Source: Bryobacterales bacterium (GTDB taxonomy: Bacteria; Acidobacteriota; Terriglobia; Bryobacterales; Bryobacteraceae). From it: a DNA stretch of 44,629 nucleotides. The DNA is taken from the NCBI GenBank assembly GCA_003136675.1, contig PLFE01000162.1:7874-52502 (forward strand), read 5' to 3'. Within the stretch, counting starts at the first letter, position 1. Each line of letters starts with the position of its first letter. Made by a program: the position numbers and the translations under genes. Below, piece by piece: positions 1 through 8,552 of this stretch. The notes under the pieces were generated by a model that worked only from the letters and a program-made list of their open reading frames with translations, made no database searches and had not been told where the DNA came from.

Positions 1-150
1 CCGGTGCGGGCCGGGCTTCCTGACGCGGGGCGGCCGCTGGTCGGGCTTCCTGACGCGGTGCTGGCGCGGGCCGGGCTTCCTGACGCGGCGCGGGGGTGGG
101 TCGGGATTCCTGACGCGGCGCTGGCGTGGGTCGGGCTTCCTGACGCGCCT
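1..150. repeat. 30-bp in-frame tandem repeat
   Basis: Five copies of a 30-bp unit with the core gggcttcctgacgcg begin at about 13, 43, 73, 103 (one substitution, gggattcc) and 133, and the array may continue past the left edge. The period is a multiple of three and encodes a ten-residue PRQEARPxPA repeat in the lipoprotein on the minus strand. This is a coding minisatellite: there are no unique spacers, so it is not CRISPR. Confidence 0.9.
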
Positions 151-1339
151 GCTGCGCTGGACGCGGAGCGGCAACTTCGGGACGCGCTTCCTGTCTGGCC
201 TGTGGAACAGGCCGCGCCGCTACCGGAGCCGGGCGATTTTCCTGAACATTTTCATGAACGGCGGGACGAGCTTCGGATGCAGCCGGACGAGCTTCCGGCC
301 GGTTCTGGGGCACAGTTCCGGGAACACTCGGACGCACGGCCTGAGCGCGCGTGTCTGTTATGGGCCGGGATGCAGCGGCAACCGCCCCGGCGGGAGGTCG
401 AGCGGCAGGCGCGCGATAAGCAGTCGCCAGAGGACGGGCAAGTACAAGAGTTGCCGGAGCCGCACGGCCCGCGACTGCGAATTGACCGCGATTCGTGGCA
501 GCCTGCTGAGCGTGCTGAACCTGCGCGGCAACGGGGCCTCCGCGGGGGTAGCGGACGGCAGCCAGCTCCTGGGGAGTGGGACGAGCGCTGAGTCCGCCTC
601 GACCACCGTTGTAGCTGACGCGATTTCCCTGATTATTCTGTACGGGATAGTTGTAAACGTTGTGAACGTTCGTGATATTGACGTTGGTGACGGAGCGATT
701 GTAATTCACGGTTCCGTTGTTCCAGTAAGCGCCGTAGTAGCCGCGTCCGGTGTATCCGAAGCCGTAATCGATGCCACCGTAGAAGCCAATGTGCGGGCCC
801 CAATAGCCTGTATGCCAGATATACACATCGTCCTGATAACCCCAGTAAGGAGGAGTCCAGAGGGCATCGATCCAGGGCGCCATCACCCATGCGCCGGGCA
901 CCCAGTAGTAGCCCTCCGACGCATAGCTCCAGTAGCCGGGCGTCCAGATGTAATTGTCGCCGGGGCATTCCGGCTGGCTGTAATCGGGGAGCGGGGGTGG
1001 GGGCTGAGAGGCTTCCAGCGTCTGCGCGTAGGAGCCTTGATCGCTTCCGTTATCCGAGTAAGAATTCTGGTCGTAGCCACTGGACTGCGGTGCGGGTTGG
1101 TAAGCCTGCTGGGCTGGAGCTGTGCCTTGCGCCACCGGGGCATAAGCCGTTTGCGCGGCGGGCTGAGAGTTCGAAGGTTGGCCACCGGATCCGTCGGCCG
1201 GGGCGAGATTTCCATTCGCCGGGTCTCCAGCGGCGGCCTGCACCGAAGCTGCGTCCGGAGTTTTGTTGCAGGAACTTAAACCTACGGAGAGCAACGCGAT
1301 TGCGAGCGAGAATTGTCCAAATCTGGCAGCTTTTATCAT
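1..1339 (-). CDS. YXWGXW-type repeat lipoprotein (3' end outside window)
   Basis: The frame is open from an ATG at 1339 to the left edge, so the C-terminus is missing. The N-terminus has a short basic stretch, a hydrophobic segment and a lipobox (GLSSC), so I infer an exported lipoprotein. A Gln/Pro/Ala/Ser-rich linker is followed by a Trp/Tyr/Gly-rich core with motifs such as YIWTPGYW, YYWVPGAW and WTPPYWGY, the signature of YXWGXW (WXXGXW) repeat proteins, then an Asn/Tyr-rich part. The last 150 or so visible residues are low-complexity Arg/Pro/Ala/Glu/Gln, ending in ten-residue repeats (PRQEARPAPA-like). No enzymatic motif is visible. Such proteins are usually annotated as surface or structural proteins of unknown function. 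It follows the 86-residue gene with a 53-nt gap that contains a strong hairpin. Confidence 0.75.
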   Translation of the reverse strand, partial: MIKAARFGQFSLAIALLSVGLSSCNKTPDAASVQAAAGDPANGNLAPADGSGGQPSNSQPAAQTAYAPVAQGTAPAQQAYQPAPQSSGYDQNSYSDNGSDQGSYAQTLEASQPPPPLPDYSQPECPGDNYIWTPGYWSYASEGYYWVPGAWVMAPWIDALWTPPYWGYQDDVYIWHTGYWGPHIGFYGGIDYGFGYTGRGYYGAYWNNGTVNYNRSVTNVNITNVHNVYNYPVQNNQGNRVSYNGGRGGLSARPTPQELAAVRYPRGGPVAAQVQHAQQAATNRGQFAVAGRAAPATLVLARPLATAYRAPAARPPAGAVAAASRPITDTRAQAVRPSVPGTVPQNRPEARPAASEARPAVHENVQENRPAPVAARPVPQARQEARPEVAAPRPAQQARQEARPTPAPRQESRPTPAPRQEARPAPAPRQEARPAAAPRQEARPAP

Positions 1340-1342
1340 CAC

Positions 1343-1376
1343 CGTGGAAGCAGGCACGTTGAGTGCCACTTCCACG
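1343..1376. other. long hairpin just upstream of the lipoprotein start
   Basis: The inverted repeat cgtggaag ... cttccacg (1343-1350 and 1369-1376) encloses a second stem, ggcac/gtgcc (1353-1357 and 1363-1367), around a 5-nt loop. It lies between the stop of the 86-residue gene (1393) and the ATG at 1339. There is no U-run on the minus-strand side, so it is a poor intrinsic terminator. It ends three nucleotides before the lipoprotein ATG and could mask initiation, act as an mRNA processing or stability element, or attenuate read-through. Confidence 0.45.
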
Positions 1377-1392
1377 ATGTTTTCGGCTCGCT

Positions 1393-1653
1393 TTAGACCT
1401 CTTTGGTCTTCAGCCGATCTTTGTTTTCAGCGATAAACGTCTTGATTTCTTCAGCCATGCCGAGCAGCTTGCCCCATTGCTCCTGGTAGAGGGTTACCGG
1501 GAAGCGTCCTAGACCGTACACCGAAACCGCGCCTTTTTCACTCACCTTCATCGATGTGGGACTGCCCCGGCGCTGCGTTTTCAACGCTTCGTTTTCCGCG
1601 CGAAGCCTCTCGAGCTCTGTTTTCAAATCTTCTTCAGCCATGGCCTCTATCAT
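1393..1653 (-). CDS. small coiled-coil protein of unknown function
   Basis: An 86-residue protein (82 if the second ATG at 1641 is used; neither start has a clear Shine-Dalgarno). Residues about 5-28 are Glu/Leu/Lys-rich with coiled-coil heptad spacing. The rest is a compact segment with VSVYGLGRFPVTLYQEQW and a charged C-terminal helix. I recognise no named domain and see no signal peptide or membrane segment. It sits 20 nt downstream of the TonB-dependent receptor gene on the same strand, so it is probably co-transcribed with it. Function is unknown. Confidence 0.65.
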   Translation of the reverse strand: MIEAMAEEDLKTELERLRAENEALKTQRRGSPTSMKVSEKGAVSVYGLGRFPVTLYQEQWGKLLGMAEEIKTFIAENKDRLKTKEV

Positions 1654-1673
1654 CGCTCAGAGCTGAGAAGGGC

Positions 1674-4559
1674 TTAGAAGGCAAAGCGGAGACCAAACTC
1701 GAGACGCCGGTTATCCGCGCTTGAGCCGCCTGGGCCAAAGTTGGAGAGCTGATCGGACGTGCCGAAAAGGGGCGAGGTGATGGCGCCTATCGGATTCGCG
1801 TAATTAACGCTGTTAAACAAGTTGCGAGCCTGCGCGGTCAGCGTGAGGTTGTACTTGCGGCCGGTACCGGTGTCACCGAACATGCCACCGCCGCCGCGAG
1901 GACCACCACCACCACCGCCGGGCCCACGAAATCCTCCGCCTCCACCACCGGGGCCGCCGCCTGCCTGCCCGCCTGCTCTTGACGTGCGTTCGCCGAATCC
2001 CCACGTCTTCGAGACGCGCAGATTGATCGTAAACAGCGCTGGGCCGTTGCCGTAGTTCCGCGGAATCATCGGTGTGCCAGGGGCGGGCGCGATGTCAAAG
2101 TTGCCGTAGGGGGTGCAGACCACGTTGACAGTGCCGCATGGAAGCGTCGTGAAGCTGGGGCGCTCGGTAAACGTGTTGCTGTTGAGATAATCGCTGCCGT
2201 CGGTGATATTGAAGGGCTGGCTGGAGCGATACACGATGAAGGGACTGAAGCGAATGGAATAACGCATGGTGAGGGAACCGCCGATGAAAGCACGGTTCCG
2301 AGCATCAAACACCGCCCGGCCATAATCCTGCGCCAGGTCATACTGATTCCCGGGGAAAGTCCCGATTCCATCGGTGTTGCTATGCGCCACGTTCAGCGTG
2401 TACCAGGAGAACAGCGAAACCGCTGGAACAAAAGCGGTGTTGAAGCTGACGATCATCTGGTTCTGGTTGAAAATGCCGGCGGATTCGTACTGGTCGATAT
2501 TCCCAGCCGCGACGCCATAGGGTTGCGGGTCGCCGGGCAAGAAGGGATCGGGCGCGTTGATATTTCTGGTGAGAAGCTGATGCAGGCCGTGAGTGTTCAT
2601 ATAATTCACGGCGATGCGCGAGTTTTTGGGAAGAGCGCGCTCCACGCCGATAGCGCTCTGGATCACATAAGGCGCTCGCAAGTTCCCGGCCACCTGATCA
2701 ATCGTTTGCGGAGTGGCCGCGGCAGCCAGCATACTCGGGGTTGGCAAATGCGGGTAGGCATTGAGGATCGCCTGACCCGCGGCCGTAGTCCCGTTGATGA
2801 CGTAGTCCTGCAGGGCGACGCCGTTGTAGAGCTCGGAATTGAGCGAGTAGTTGTACTGGAAGCGATCGTAGAAAATTCCCGAACCGCCGCGGATGACGGT
2901 CTTGCCCTGTTTGTTCCCCTTGCTGTCGGGCGACCACGCGAAGCCGAACCGGGGAGCGATATCTTTAAAGTCGCTGATTTCGTTTTGAATCTCGTAGCGG
3001 AGGCCGAAGTTGAGCGTCAGGTTCGGCCGGACGCGCCAGTCATCCTGGAAGAACAGGCCCGCATCCAGCTCCGCAATGGAAGCGACCGGATTGCCGGCTG
3101 TGATGGAGAACTGCGACGGCGACGCGAGACCTAACTGGGCCTGTTGGTACTGCACGAGAGAAGTCTCCCCGGGGCCGCCGGCGAAGGTCCAGGTGCCGTT
3201 AAAATTCGACGGGCTGTCGAGATAGTCCTGATAACTGCGAATGCGCAGGCCGAACTTAAAGACATTGGCACCCTCTGTGAGGGTGGTGTAGTTCTGAAGC
3301 TCCATGTTCGTCAGGTGGGACTTCGAATACGGAGTGGAACTGCCGTCGGTCACCTCAGCACCCGCGACGTTGACGGTGGTGCCGACGTCGGTAGCGTTAC
3401 TGGCGCTGGTGTCGTAAAGCCAGCGGAACCTGGTCTCATTGATGGCCTTGGGGCTGAGGACCGCGGTCTCGGTGGCCTGGAACGAGTGTTCATAAGAGAC
3501 ACTGTCAGTGCCTTGCGTCGCGAGGGAAAACTGACCCACACCCCCGTCCATCGTGGAATTGCGTTGGAACGAATATTTCATCACCAGCGTGTTGGAATCG
3601 TTAAGAGCGTAATCGAGCCGCGGGCTGAACGTGGTGAGACTTTGCGGGGCCGGCACGGCTGCGCTGTAATTTTCAATCTGGTTAGTACTGGTATTCAGAA
3701 TCTGGGTGCTGATGACGCCGGAATCGTGAATATCGCGCTGCTCGACGTCGAAGAAGAAAGATGTTTTCTTGCCGATGGGTCCGCTGAAATTGCCGCCATA
3801 CTGCCGTGAGCTGAAGTTGGGCGAATAGTCGAGGAACGGGTTGCGGGCATTGAAGATGCCGTCGCTATCGTTGATAAAAGCCTGCCCGTGGAACTTATCG
3901 CTGCCGGGCTTGGTCAGGATCTCAATGCGGCCGTAACCCAGACGATCGTACTCCGAGGAAAAGGGATTCTGGTTGATCCGAATTTCGCGAATCGATTCCT
4001 TGGGAGGCAGCCTGCCGCCCGTGAATCCGTCGATGTAGATCTGGCCGCCATTCGGTCCGGCGGAGGGTCCCGCAAGCTGTTGAAGATCGGTGGCCAGGTC
4101 GTCCGGATCGTCGGGAAGAGCATCGATTTCCGCCTGCTTCAGCACTAACGCGCCGGCGTTCTGGGTTGGGTCCACACTCACCGTGCCCACCGAGTCCGCT
4201 TGTACGGTAACGCTTTGCGCCTGGCTTTGCAGTTGCAGTTGCGTGTTGAAGGTCGCCGCCTGACCGGAGGTGAGCGGGAGTTTGGTCTCGACTGAATTAA
4301 ATCCGAAATGACTGATTCGCAAGGTGTAAGTGCCTGCCGGGATTCCGGGCACTTTAAAGCTGCCGTCGATCGAGGTCTCAGCGGTCTTCACGATGGCGCC
4401 GGCTTTCAGAACGGCGACGGCCGCGCCGGGAACGGACGCACCCGATGTGTCGGTCACAACACCGGAAACGGAACTGGCGGTCTGCGCGGAGAGCGTCACC
4501 GCCAGCAGGCAAATCAAAATCAGAAAAAAGATAGGGGAGTAGCGTGAGAGTTTTTGCAT
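1674..4559 (-). CDS. TonB-dependent receptor, Oar-like, with N-terminal CarboxypepD_reg domain
   Basis: An outer-membrane receptor of 961 residues. The open frame extends further upstream, but that extension would overlap the preceding gene; the ATG at 4559 begins a clear signal peptide (Lys/Arg, long hydrophobic core, ending near LSAQ). Residues about 28-115 form a carboxypeptidase-regulatory-like (Ig-type) domain (VSGVVTDTSG, GTYTLRISHFGF). A plug follows (about 120-240, with IREIRINQNPFSSEYDRLGY), then a long beta-barrel ending in aromatic-alternating FGLRFAF with a terminal Phe, the usual outer-membrane assembly signal. A Gly-rich loop of about 38 residues (nt about 1873-1985) interrupts the barrel near its end. 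The ligand cannot be read from the sequence; acidobacterial members are often assumed to import glycans or oligopeptides. It lies 31 nt downstream of the DUF5666-like gene. Confidence 0.9.
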   Translation of the reverse strand: MQKLSRYSPIFFLILICLLAVTLSAQTASSVSGVVTDTSGASVPGAAVAVLKAGAIVKTAETSIDGSFKVPGIPAGTYTLRISHFGFNSVETKLPLTSGQAATFNTQLQLQSQAQSVTVQADSVGTVSVDPTQNAGALVLKQAEIDALPDDPDDLATDLQQLAGPSAGPNGGQIYIDGFTGGRLPPKESIREIRINQNPFSSEYDRLGYGRIEILTKPGSDKFHGQAFINDSDGIFNARNPFLDYSPNFSSRQYGGNFSGPIGKKTSFFFDVEQRDIHDSGVISTQILNTSTNQIENYSAAVPAPQSLTTFSPRLDYALNDSNTLVMKYSFQRNSTMDGGVGQFSLATQGTDSVSYEHSFQATETAVLSPKAINETRFRWLYDTSASNATDVGTTVNVAGAEVTDGSSTPYSKSHLTNMELQNYTTLTEGANVFKFGLRIRSYQDYLDSPSNFNGTWTFAGGPGETSLVQYQQAQLGLASPSQFSITAGNPVASIAELDAGLFFQDDWRVRPNLTLNFGLRYEIQNEISDFKDIAPRFGFAWSPDSKGNKQGKTVIRGGSGIFYDRFQYNYSLNSELYNGVALQDYVINGTTAAGQAILNAYPHLPTPSMLAAAATPQTIDQVAGNLRAPYVIQSAIGVERALPKNSRIAVNYMNTHGLHQLLTRNINAPDPFLPGDPQPYGVAAGNIDQYESAGIFNQNQMIVSFNTAFVPAVSLFSWYTLNVAHSNTDGIGTFPGNQYDLAQDYGRAVFDARNRAFIGGSLTMRYSIRFSPFIVYRSSQPFNITDGSDYLNSNTFTERPSFTTLPCGTVNVVCTPYGNFDIAPAPGTPMIPRNYGNGPALFTINLRVSKTWGFGERTSRAGGQAGGGPGGGGGGFRGPGGGGGGPRGGGGMFGDTGTGRKYNLTLTAQARNLFNSVNYANPIGAITSPLFGTSDQLSNFGPGGSSADNRRLEFGLRFAF

Positions 4560-4590
4560 TCGATTATCAGATGTTTCCGGTTCGTAATTT

Positions 4591-5883
4591 CTATTGGGGC
4601 ATCGCCATGTCGAGGTTCCACATTCCGCCGTCGGCGCCGGAGGAAGACCGGCGATTCGCACCACCAGCGGGCGCAGCCGCCAGAATGGGTTCCACGCCGG
4701 CCACGACCGCAATGGCCGTGGCATGGGAAGGATCGGCGCCCGCTGAGCTGGAGATCACCAGCGCGTCGCCGGGCTTTAGATCGGAGAGTTCAAAACGCGG
4801 AGCGCGCTCGAGCATTTGGTTGGGATCCATGTGACCTCCGCAGCCCGGACCGCCCTGCCCACCACCCTGCACCCCGCCCTGCCATTGCCCCGCTCCGGCG
4901 GGACGCTGAGGCATGGACGCATTCGACGCGTCAGGCGCGCCTCGCTGCCCAGTCGGCGGGCCTCCCTGCCCAGTCGGCAGGCCAGTTGGCCGACCACCCG
5001 CCGGCGAGGCCGCCCCACCACCGGATTGCAATCGCGCGATCATGCCCGCCATCCAGGGCGCCAGTTTGCGCAGGTTCGTATCGGCGTTTACCGCCACCGT
5101 TACCGGCTTCTTGGTAATCAGGTCGTTCAGCTTGATCTGGTTCGCCGCCGCATCCACCGAAATCACGGTGCCCGCAATATTGCGGAACGAACCGGAGACA
5201 ATCTGTTCGGCGTGCATCTTGGTTCCATCCTCGGCTTTGTCGCCGAGAACGCGTAGGTTGTTGCCGACTGCGATGTCCGCAAAGTGGCTGGGCTGTGCGT
5301 CGGCAAACTTCACGCTATCCGGCGCATACCTGCGGAATGCAGTCTTGTCATCGGTCTCCACCAGCAGGGGCTTGGGGCCCGCCGCAGTCTGGAGCGTAAT
5401 GGTGATGGTCTTCGCCGCCGGATCCACGGCGGTCACTTTGCCGGCAGCCCCGCGCTTCTGCCATTCCTCACGACTCTTGGCCTGTTGCTGGGCGACTTCA
5501 GTCCGTGACATGACGATGACCGAGACGGCGGGCGTTTGATCCTGGCCGTCAATCTTGCGGCTGCGCGCGTAAACCCGATCGCCCGTCACCAGGTCCTTCA
5601 ACTCAATGCGGGTCGCCTTGCGCAAATCCTTTTCACCGGGGGGAACCAGCATGAACGAGGTATTCGCATCCAGGGGAACCTCGGCGTCTCCTCCGGCGTC
5701 TTGCTTTACGGTCATTTTCGAGCCGGAAGGGTCTATGGCGGTCACCTCCCCGATCACCTTGTTATAGGCCGCGGGCTTCGGGGCATCCTGGCCAAGCGCC
5801 ACAAAGGCCAGCCCAAGAACGAGCGCGCAGGGGACCAGATTTGTGTGAAGATTTCGGGAACTGAAGTAAGACGGCGCTGACAT
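4591..5883 (-). CDS. exported DUF5666-like protein
   Basis: A 430-residue protein with an N-terminal signal sequence (hydrophobic core VPCALVLGLAFVALG). At least three beta-rich units follow the DUF5666/OB-like pattern: GEVTAIDPSGSKMTVKQD at about 45, GKVTAVDPAAKTITITLQ at about 150 and GTVISVDAAANQIKLNDL at about 240. Between about residues 290 and 350 is a Gly/Pro/Gln-rich region containing a duplicated PTGxxGGPPTGQ-type stretch and GGPGCGGH. A last small unit (LSDLKPGDALVISSSAG) closes the protein. DUF5666 is a domain of unknown function, common in secreted bacterial proteins. The position directly upstream of the TonB-dependent receptor suggests a shared operon. No catalytic residues are recognisable. 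Confidence 0.75.
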   Translation of the reverse strand: MSAPSYFSSRNLHTNLVPCALVLGLAFVALGQDAPKPAAYNKVIGEVTAIDPSGSKMTVKQDAGGDAEVPLDANTSFMLVPPGEKDLRKATRIELKDLVTGDRVYARSRKIDGQDQTPAVSVIVMSRTEVAQQQAKSREEWQKRGAAGKVTAVDPAAKTITITLQTAAGPKPLLVETDDKTAFRRYAPDSVKFADAQPSHFADIAVGNNLRVLGDKAEDGTKMHAEQIVSGSFRNIAGTVISVDAAANQIKLNDLITKKPVTVAVNADTNLRKLAPWMAGMIARLQSGGGAASPAGGRPTGLPTGQGGPPTGQRGAPDASNASMPQRPAGAGQWQGGVQGGGQGGPGCGGHMDPNQMLERAPRFELSDLKPGDALVISSSAGADPSHATAIAVVAGVEPILAAAPAGGANRRSSSGADGGMWNLDMAMPQ

Positions 5884-6086
5884 TGTGTTTAATGGGGCGT
5901 TTTGGACGGCGGCAAGGTAACACCTTCGTTCAAAACTTTCTCTGAATGTCGAGCAAGGTCATACAGATAGCCCCGTTTGGCTACCGCCATTGGGCTCCGT
6001 TTGGGTCATCGTCTCTTCTGACGATTCCCGCCACCGCTGGTGTCGGTGGATGTGTACGATTTCAGACGTTGCCGTCGGATAAGAGT

Positions 6087-6911
6087 TTAATCGAGCAAAC
6101 CGTGGATGCGCATCTGGACCAGTTGGTCCGTGGTGGGGTGCGCGAATCCGGCGTTCTGAACCTTCTTGACCATTTCCGGAGTCACTCCGTGAATTTGCAT
6201 GCGGATCAATTCTTCCACAGGAATCCCCGAATAGCCTTCGGCTTTCAGATCGCGAATGAACTCCGCGCTAACGCCGTGTATCCGCATGTGGATTAAGTCT
6301 TCAACGGGGACGCGATGATATCCATACGCCTCGAGGGCATGAACGAATTCGATGCCGACGCCATGGATGCGCATATGGACCAGGTCTTCCGCGGAAAGCG
6401 ACCGATACCCGGCATTCTGAAAATCGCGGATGTAGGCAATCGAGACGCCGTGAATCCGAAACTTGAGCAGGTCATCCAGAGATAAACCGTGGTACCCCAG
6501 ACTCTCCAGATCGTGGACAAAGGTGCGAGAGATATCGAAGGCCGCCAATTCCATGAGGCGGTCCGGCTCAATGGTGTAGCCCAGGGACTTCATTCCGGCA
6601 ATATATTGCGGATTGGGCGCAAACACGAATATTCCCGCTCCGTGATCGCCCGCAAACCGGCCATCGCAGGCGAACGTGCCGGCATCTCGCACGAATTCGA
6701 AATGCGTGGCGTTCCGGGCGAGCCCGTGGAAACTTTCGGCGGGGACGGGAAACGAATGCTCGTGATGCTCCTGGTGGAGCGTGAGCTGGATCTGGCCGTC
6801 GTTCTGGAAGTCGATCAGCCACTGCCCGGAGTTGGTATCGGTCGCCGCGAAGGCGCTGAGGAGAGAAGCGCCGCACACTACGAGGAGGGCGCAAAGAACG
6901 CGTCTGGTCAT
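6087..6911 (-). CDS. exported protein made of IHGV repeats
   Basis: A 274-residue protein with a signal peptide (basic start, hydrophobic core, cleavage probably after AFA near residue 22). Residues about 25-105 form a beta-like domain with GQIQLTLHQ and FEFVRDAGTF. The rest consists of six roughly 28-residue units, the first degenerate, each predicted as two short helices. The units end in motifs such as LLKFRIHGVS, LVHMRIHGVG, LIHMRIHGVS and LIRMQIHGVT, with a GY or GF in the middle. The same repeat forms the C-terminus of the M56 peptidase encoded 36 nt upstream. I know of no assigned function for this repeat. Co-transcription with blaI-like and M56 genes suggests a ligand, decoy or partner of the M56 sensor; that is inference. 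A purine-rich AAAGGA lies upstream of the ATG. Confidence 0.8.
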   Translation of the reverse strand: MTRRVLCALLVVCGASLLSAFAATDTNSGQWLIDFQNDGQIQLTLHQEHHEHSFPVPAESFHGLARNATHFEFVRDAGTFACDGRFAGDHGAGIFVFAPNPQYIAGMKSLGYTIEPDRLMELAAFDISRTFVHDLESLGYHGLSLDDLLKFRIHGVSIAYIRDFQNAGYRSLSAEDLVHMRIHGVGIEFVHALEAYGYHRVPVEDLIHMRIHGVSAEFIRDLKAEGYSGIPVEELIRMQIHGVTPEMVKKVQNAGFAHPTTDQLVQMRIHGLLD

Positions 6912-6947
6912 TTTCGATTTTCCTTTCGTTTTGGTTAAAGAGCTGGG

Positions 6948-8552
6948 TTAGAGGCCAGCGATCCGCATGCGAATGAGTTGCTCGGTGGATACGTTGGGGA
7001 AGCCATTGTGCTTCACCCGCTCGGCGAATTCGGCGTCAACGCCGTGAATTCTCATCTTGATCAGGTCGTCGGCCGACGGCTTGACGCCCAGCGCGGCCGT
7101 CATCTCTTTGGCATAGTCGGGAGCGACCCCGTGGATCTGCATCTTCACGAGATCCTTGAGCGTGAGGGACGGCGAAACCAGGGCGTGCATCGCATCGACA
7201 TATTCCGGCGTCACGCCGTGAATGGCGAGTTCTTCGACGTCTTCGGGAGTGGCATCGGGATTTTCATGCACGGCGGCACGCGCCATTTCCGGCGACACGC
7301 CGTGATTGCGCAGATCGATCAGTTGTTCGATGGAAAGATGGCGGAGCCCGGAATGCATCATGGCCGTCAACCACTCGCCGTGATCGTCGCCGCGGTCGTC
7401 GGCCGAATCCGGCGGGTCGGGCGGGTCGGGAGGTTCCGGGGCTTGGGGTGCTTCTTCGGCTTCTTCGGCTTCTGCAACATTGAGGAGGTGACTGGCTTCG
7501 CGGGTCTCCGGAAAGGCCGAGCGTTTGTCGGACGAAACGGCGGCGGGCGCGGTGTGATTCGGCTCTGGCTGCGTGATGGCTTGATGATTATCGGCGGCGA
7601 TCACAATCGCGGCCACTGCGAGAGCCAGCAGGAGCGCGGCCCATGCCGGCGGCCGGCTCGATGGTGTCTCGTTGAAGAGCAGTCGTCGAATGCGAGCGGA
7701 AACAGAGCCTCCCGTGGCCGCCACGGCGAATTCGGATGCGGCCTGGCGTCCGGCGAGTTCCATGAGGGCTCGCGCGTACCGCGCGGGATCGCCCGAAATT
7801 CCAACCGCCAGATCGTCACAGCAATGCTCGCGCTCTATTCGCATTTGGCGCGAAACCAACCAGACCAGAGGGTGATAGAACAAAATGGTCTCGATGGCCA
7901 ACTGCAGCACATTCACCAGGTAATCGTGGCGACGGATATGCGCCAACTCATGCACCAGCAGCGCTTCGAGGTCATCCGGATTCGTTCCGGCGAGAGTGGC
8001 CGCCGGAATCAGAATCACCGGGCGGAGCCAGCCGATCACGAACGGCGAAATACCGGCCAGGGTGACACGCAGTGAAACCAGGCGCGCGACTCCGGCGCGC
8101 AGGGCGAGCGATTTCAAGCGCGCGACGAGATCAGGCGGTGCGGCCTGCCAGTCTGGCCGCGAGCGCATCAGCCACAGCCATCCACCCGCACGCCGCAACG
8201 CCAATGCCAGGACGCCGAACAACCAGATCGCACAGACGCTGGGGAATGCGGATTCGCAGCGCTCGCGCCAGTCGGATTGCGGAATGGCGGCTGGAGCGTG
8301 CCACTTGAAAGTGCTGAACACGGAGACCGCGGGCGCCGCCGCGGTGCTCTCCGGCCAAGCCAGCAGCGCAAATGTCACCGCCGGAGTGATGACGAGCAAG
8401 AGCAGCGTGACCGCGCAGAGGCCGTAGCGTGCGCCAGCCGTCCACCTGCGGGCGAGCAGCCACGCCAGCCCGAAAAGAATCGCAATCAGCGCTCCCTGCC
8501 AGAGCGAGCCGATCAATGTCCAACCGAGAACGTCAATCAGATGGGTATCCAT
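6948..8552 (-). CDS. M56-family (BlaR1/MecR1-like) membrane metallopeptidase with C-terminal IHGV repeats
   Basis: In BlaR1-like proteins a signal activates a zinc protease that relieves repression by a BlaI-type repressor. Here 534 residues hold two N-terminal membrane segments (about 8-35 and 44-67), another near 105-125, and the M56 catalytic site HELAH near residue 200, with downstream EREHCCDDLAV supplying the further Glu ligand. A fourth membrane segment lies near 300-317 (ALLLALAVAAIVIA). After an acidic/Pro-rich linker there is no penicillin-binding domain, the sensor of classical BlaR1; instead five IHGV-type repeats end the protein. The ATG at 8552 shares its A with the TGA of the blaI-like gene (TGATG) and has GGGAGG six nt upstream, so I prefer it to the GTG at 8555. 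The product is inner-membrane with the repeats probably periplasmic. Confidence 0.85.
   Translation of the reverse strand: MDTHLIDVLGWTLIGSLWQGALIAILFGLAWLLARRWTAGARYGLCAVTLLLLVITPAVTFALLAWPESTAAAPAVSVFSTFKWHAPAAIPQSDWRERCESAFPSVCAIWLFGVLALALRRAGGWLWLMRSRPDWQAAPPDLVARLKSLALRAGVARLVSLRVTLAGISPFVIGWLRPVILIPAATLAGTNPDDLEALLVHELAHIRRHDYLVNVLQLAIETILFYHPLVWLVSRQMRIEREHCCDDLAVGISGDPARYARALMELAGRQAASEFAVAATGGSVSARIRRLLFNETPSSRPPAWAALLLALAVAAIVIAADNHQAITQPEPNHTAPAAVSSDKRSAFPETREASHLLNVAEAEEAEEAPQAPEPPDPPDPPDSADDRGDDHGEWLTAMMHSGLRHLSIEQLIDLRNHGVSPEMARAAVHENPDATPEDVEELAIHGVTPEYVDAMHALVSPSLTLKDLVKMQIHGVAPDYAKEMTAALGVKPSADDLIKMRIHGVDAEFAERVKHNGFPNVSTEQLIRMRIAGL

Noticed and set aside
1-150. Possible CRISPR array from regularly spaced repeats
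   Set aside because: Repeats are contiguous 30-bp units with near-identical flanks and code in frame; there are no unique spacers and no cas genes.
254-1279. Long plus-strand frames over the first 1.3 kb
   Set aside because: They are antisense shadows of the YXWGXW lipoprotein, which has a lipobox, domain motifs and a plausible start; the plus-strand products are low-complexity.
4932-4990. Short repeats ctgcccagtcggc in the DUF5666-like gene
   Set aside because: They only reflect the PTG/GQ-rich coding segment; two copies do not make an independent element.
5946-6296. Plus-strand frame of 116 residues near the IHGV protein
   Set aside because: Most of it is antisense to the exported IHGV gene; the product has no domain-like pattern, and 5884-6086 otherwise shows nothing I can support.
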